Origin: Natrialbaceae archaeon
GTDB taxonomy: Archaea > Halobacteriota > Halobacteria > Halobacteriales > Natrialbaceae
Direction of reading: 5' to 3'
Length of the DNA stretch: 14,952 nt
Assembly (NCBI GenBank): GCA_003552325.1
Contig: PUKM01000275.1
Span: 1 to 14,952, forward strand
Shown: positions 14,770-14,952 of the stretch, piece by piece
How positions within the stretch are numbered: the first letter of the stretch is position 1
How the letters are laid out: each line of letters opens with the position of its first letter
Program-made: the position numbers and the translations under genes
Notes under the pieces: model-generated
Told to the model about the DNA's origin: nothing
What the model saw: only the letters and a program-made list of their open reading frames with translations
Databases searched by the model: none

Positions 14770-14776
14770 CTGCTGT

Positions 14777-14797
14777 AAGCCATTTTTATTGCGGCTT
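14777..14797 (+). terminator. Possible terminator after korB
   Basis: Eight bases after the korB stop, AAGCC (14777-14781) and GGCTT (14793-14797) form a 5-bp inverted repeat whose loop holds a run of five T. Archaeal termination needs mainly the T tract, so this is a plausible end for the kor transcript. The same bases could instead be a TATA box for a gene beyond the window. Confidence 0.35.
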
Positions 14798-14952
14798 GGT
14801 TAAGTCGGCCACTTACAATTAACTCCGCTCTGTTGAAATCCTCGACCAGTTACAGGTACCGTGCGTCGTGTTGCCTACAGAGTATGAGGTCAGCATGGTG
14901 GTCACGTTTATTCCACTCATTCATAACGAAACCAACCGCTCAGTGCACCTGC

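Noticed and set aside
1..14952. CRISPR array, prophage or defence island
   Set aside because: I see no direct repeats with spacers, no integrase, nuclease or phage structural gene. The frequent CTCGAG is explained by Leu-Glu and related codon use in GC-rich acidic genes.

Overview
The window is chromosomal DNA of a haloarchaeon, most likely of the Natrialbales group. The proteins are strongly acidic, the third codon positions are GC-rich, and CTCGAG is very frequent. Promoters are archaeal: A/T-rich TATA boxes 25-30 nt before start codons, many implying leaderless mRNAs. Gene families are haloarchaeal: two-subunit 2-oxoacid:ferredoxin oxidoreductase, TmcA, an XPB-like helicase, eukaryote-type ribosomal proteins L7Ae, S28e and L24e, and a tRNA-Glu lacking an encoded CCA. 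The family-level placement is inference, resting mainly on the cysteine-poor L24e.

Layout. 1-318: C-terminal end of a sensor histidine kinase. 409-483 (-): tRNA-Glu(CTC) with its own TATA box and T-rich terminator. 580-1749 (-): secreted or membrane-tethered protein with a cytoplasmic winged helix. 1864-2442 (+): metallo-beta-lactamase-fold hydrolase. 2449-2718 (-): small conserved haloarchaeal protein. 2831-3433 (-): Mn/Fe superoxide dismutase. 3653-4296 (-): two-gene operon of a 91-aa unknown protein and a winged-helix regulator. 4477-4836 (-): a third winged-helix protein. 5021-6441 (-): translation operon rpl7ae-rps28e-rpl24e-ndk, with short gaps or 4-base overlaps and good Shine-Dalgarno sites. 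6442-6832: a 390-base non-coding stretch holding a structured rpl7ae leader and a separate hairpin on the other strand. 6833-9160 (+): tmcA. 9186-10655 (-): XPB/Rad25-type helicase, convergent with tmcA. 10750-12006 (+): grpE with very long acidic flanks. 12155-14769 (+): korA-korB, overlapping by 4 bases. 14770-14952: non-coding, possibly the edge of an insertion element.

Most of the window is conserved housekeeping DNA: translation, RNA modification, protein folding, central carbon metabolism and oxidative-stress defence. The left 5 kb is more accessory, with a sensor kinase end and three winged-helix proteins. I do not see a new multi-gene system. The parts that deserve a second look are RNA-level. 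The rpl7ae mRNA has a roughly 120-nt leader that can fold into a four-helix structure, with a UGAUGA box next to the Shine-Dalgarno site; this could be an L7Ae autoregulatory element. A strong hairpin followed by ACA lies between rpl7ae and tmcA and resembles an H/ACA guide RNA. The L24e protein has lost three of the four zinc-ligand cysteines of its family.
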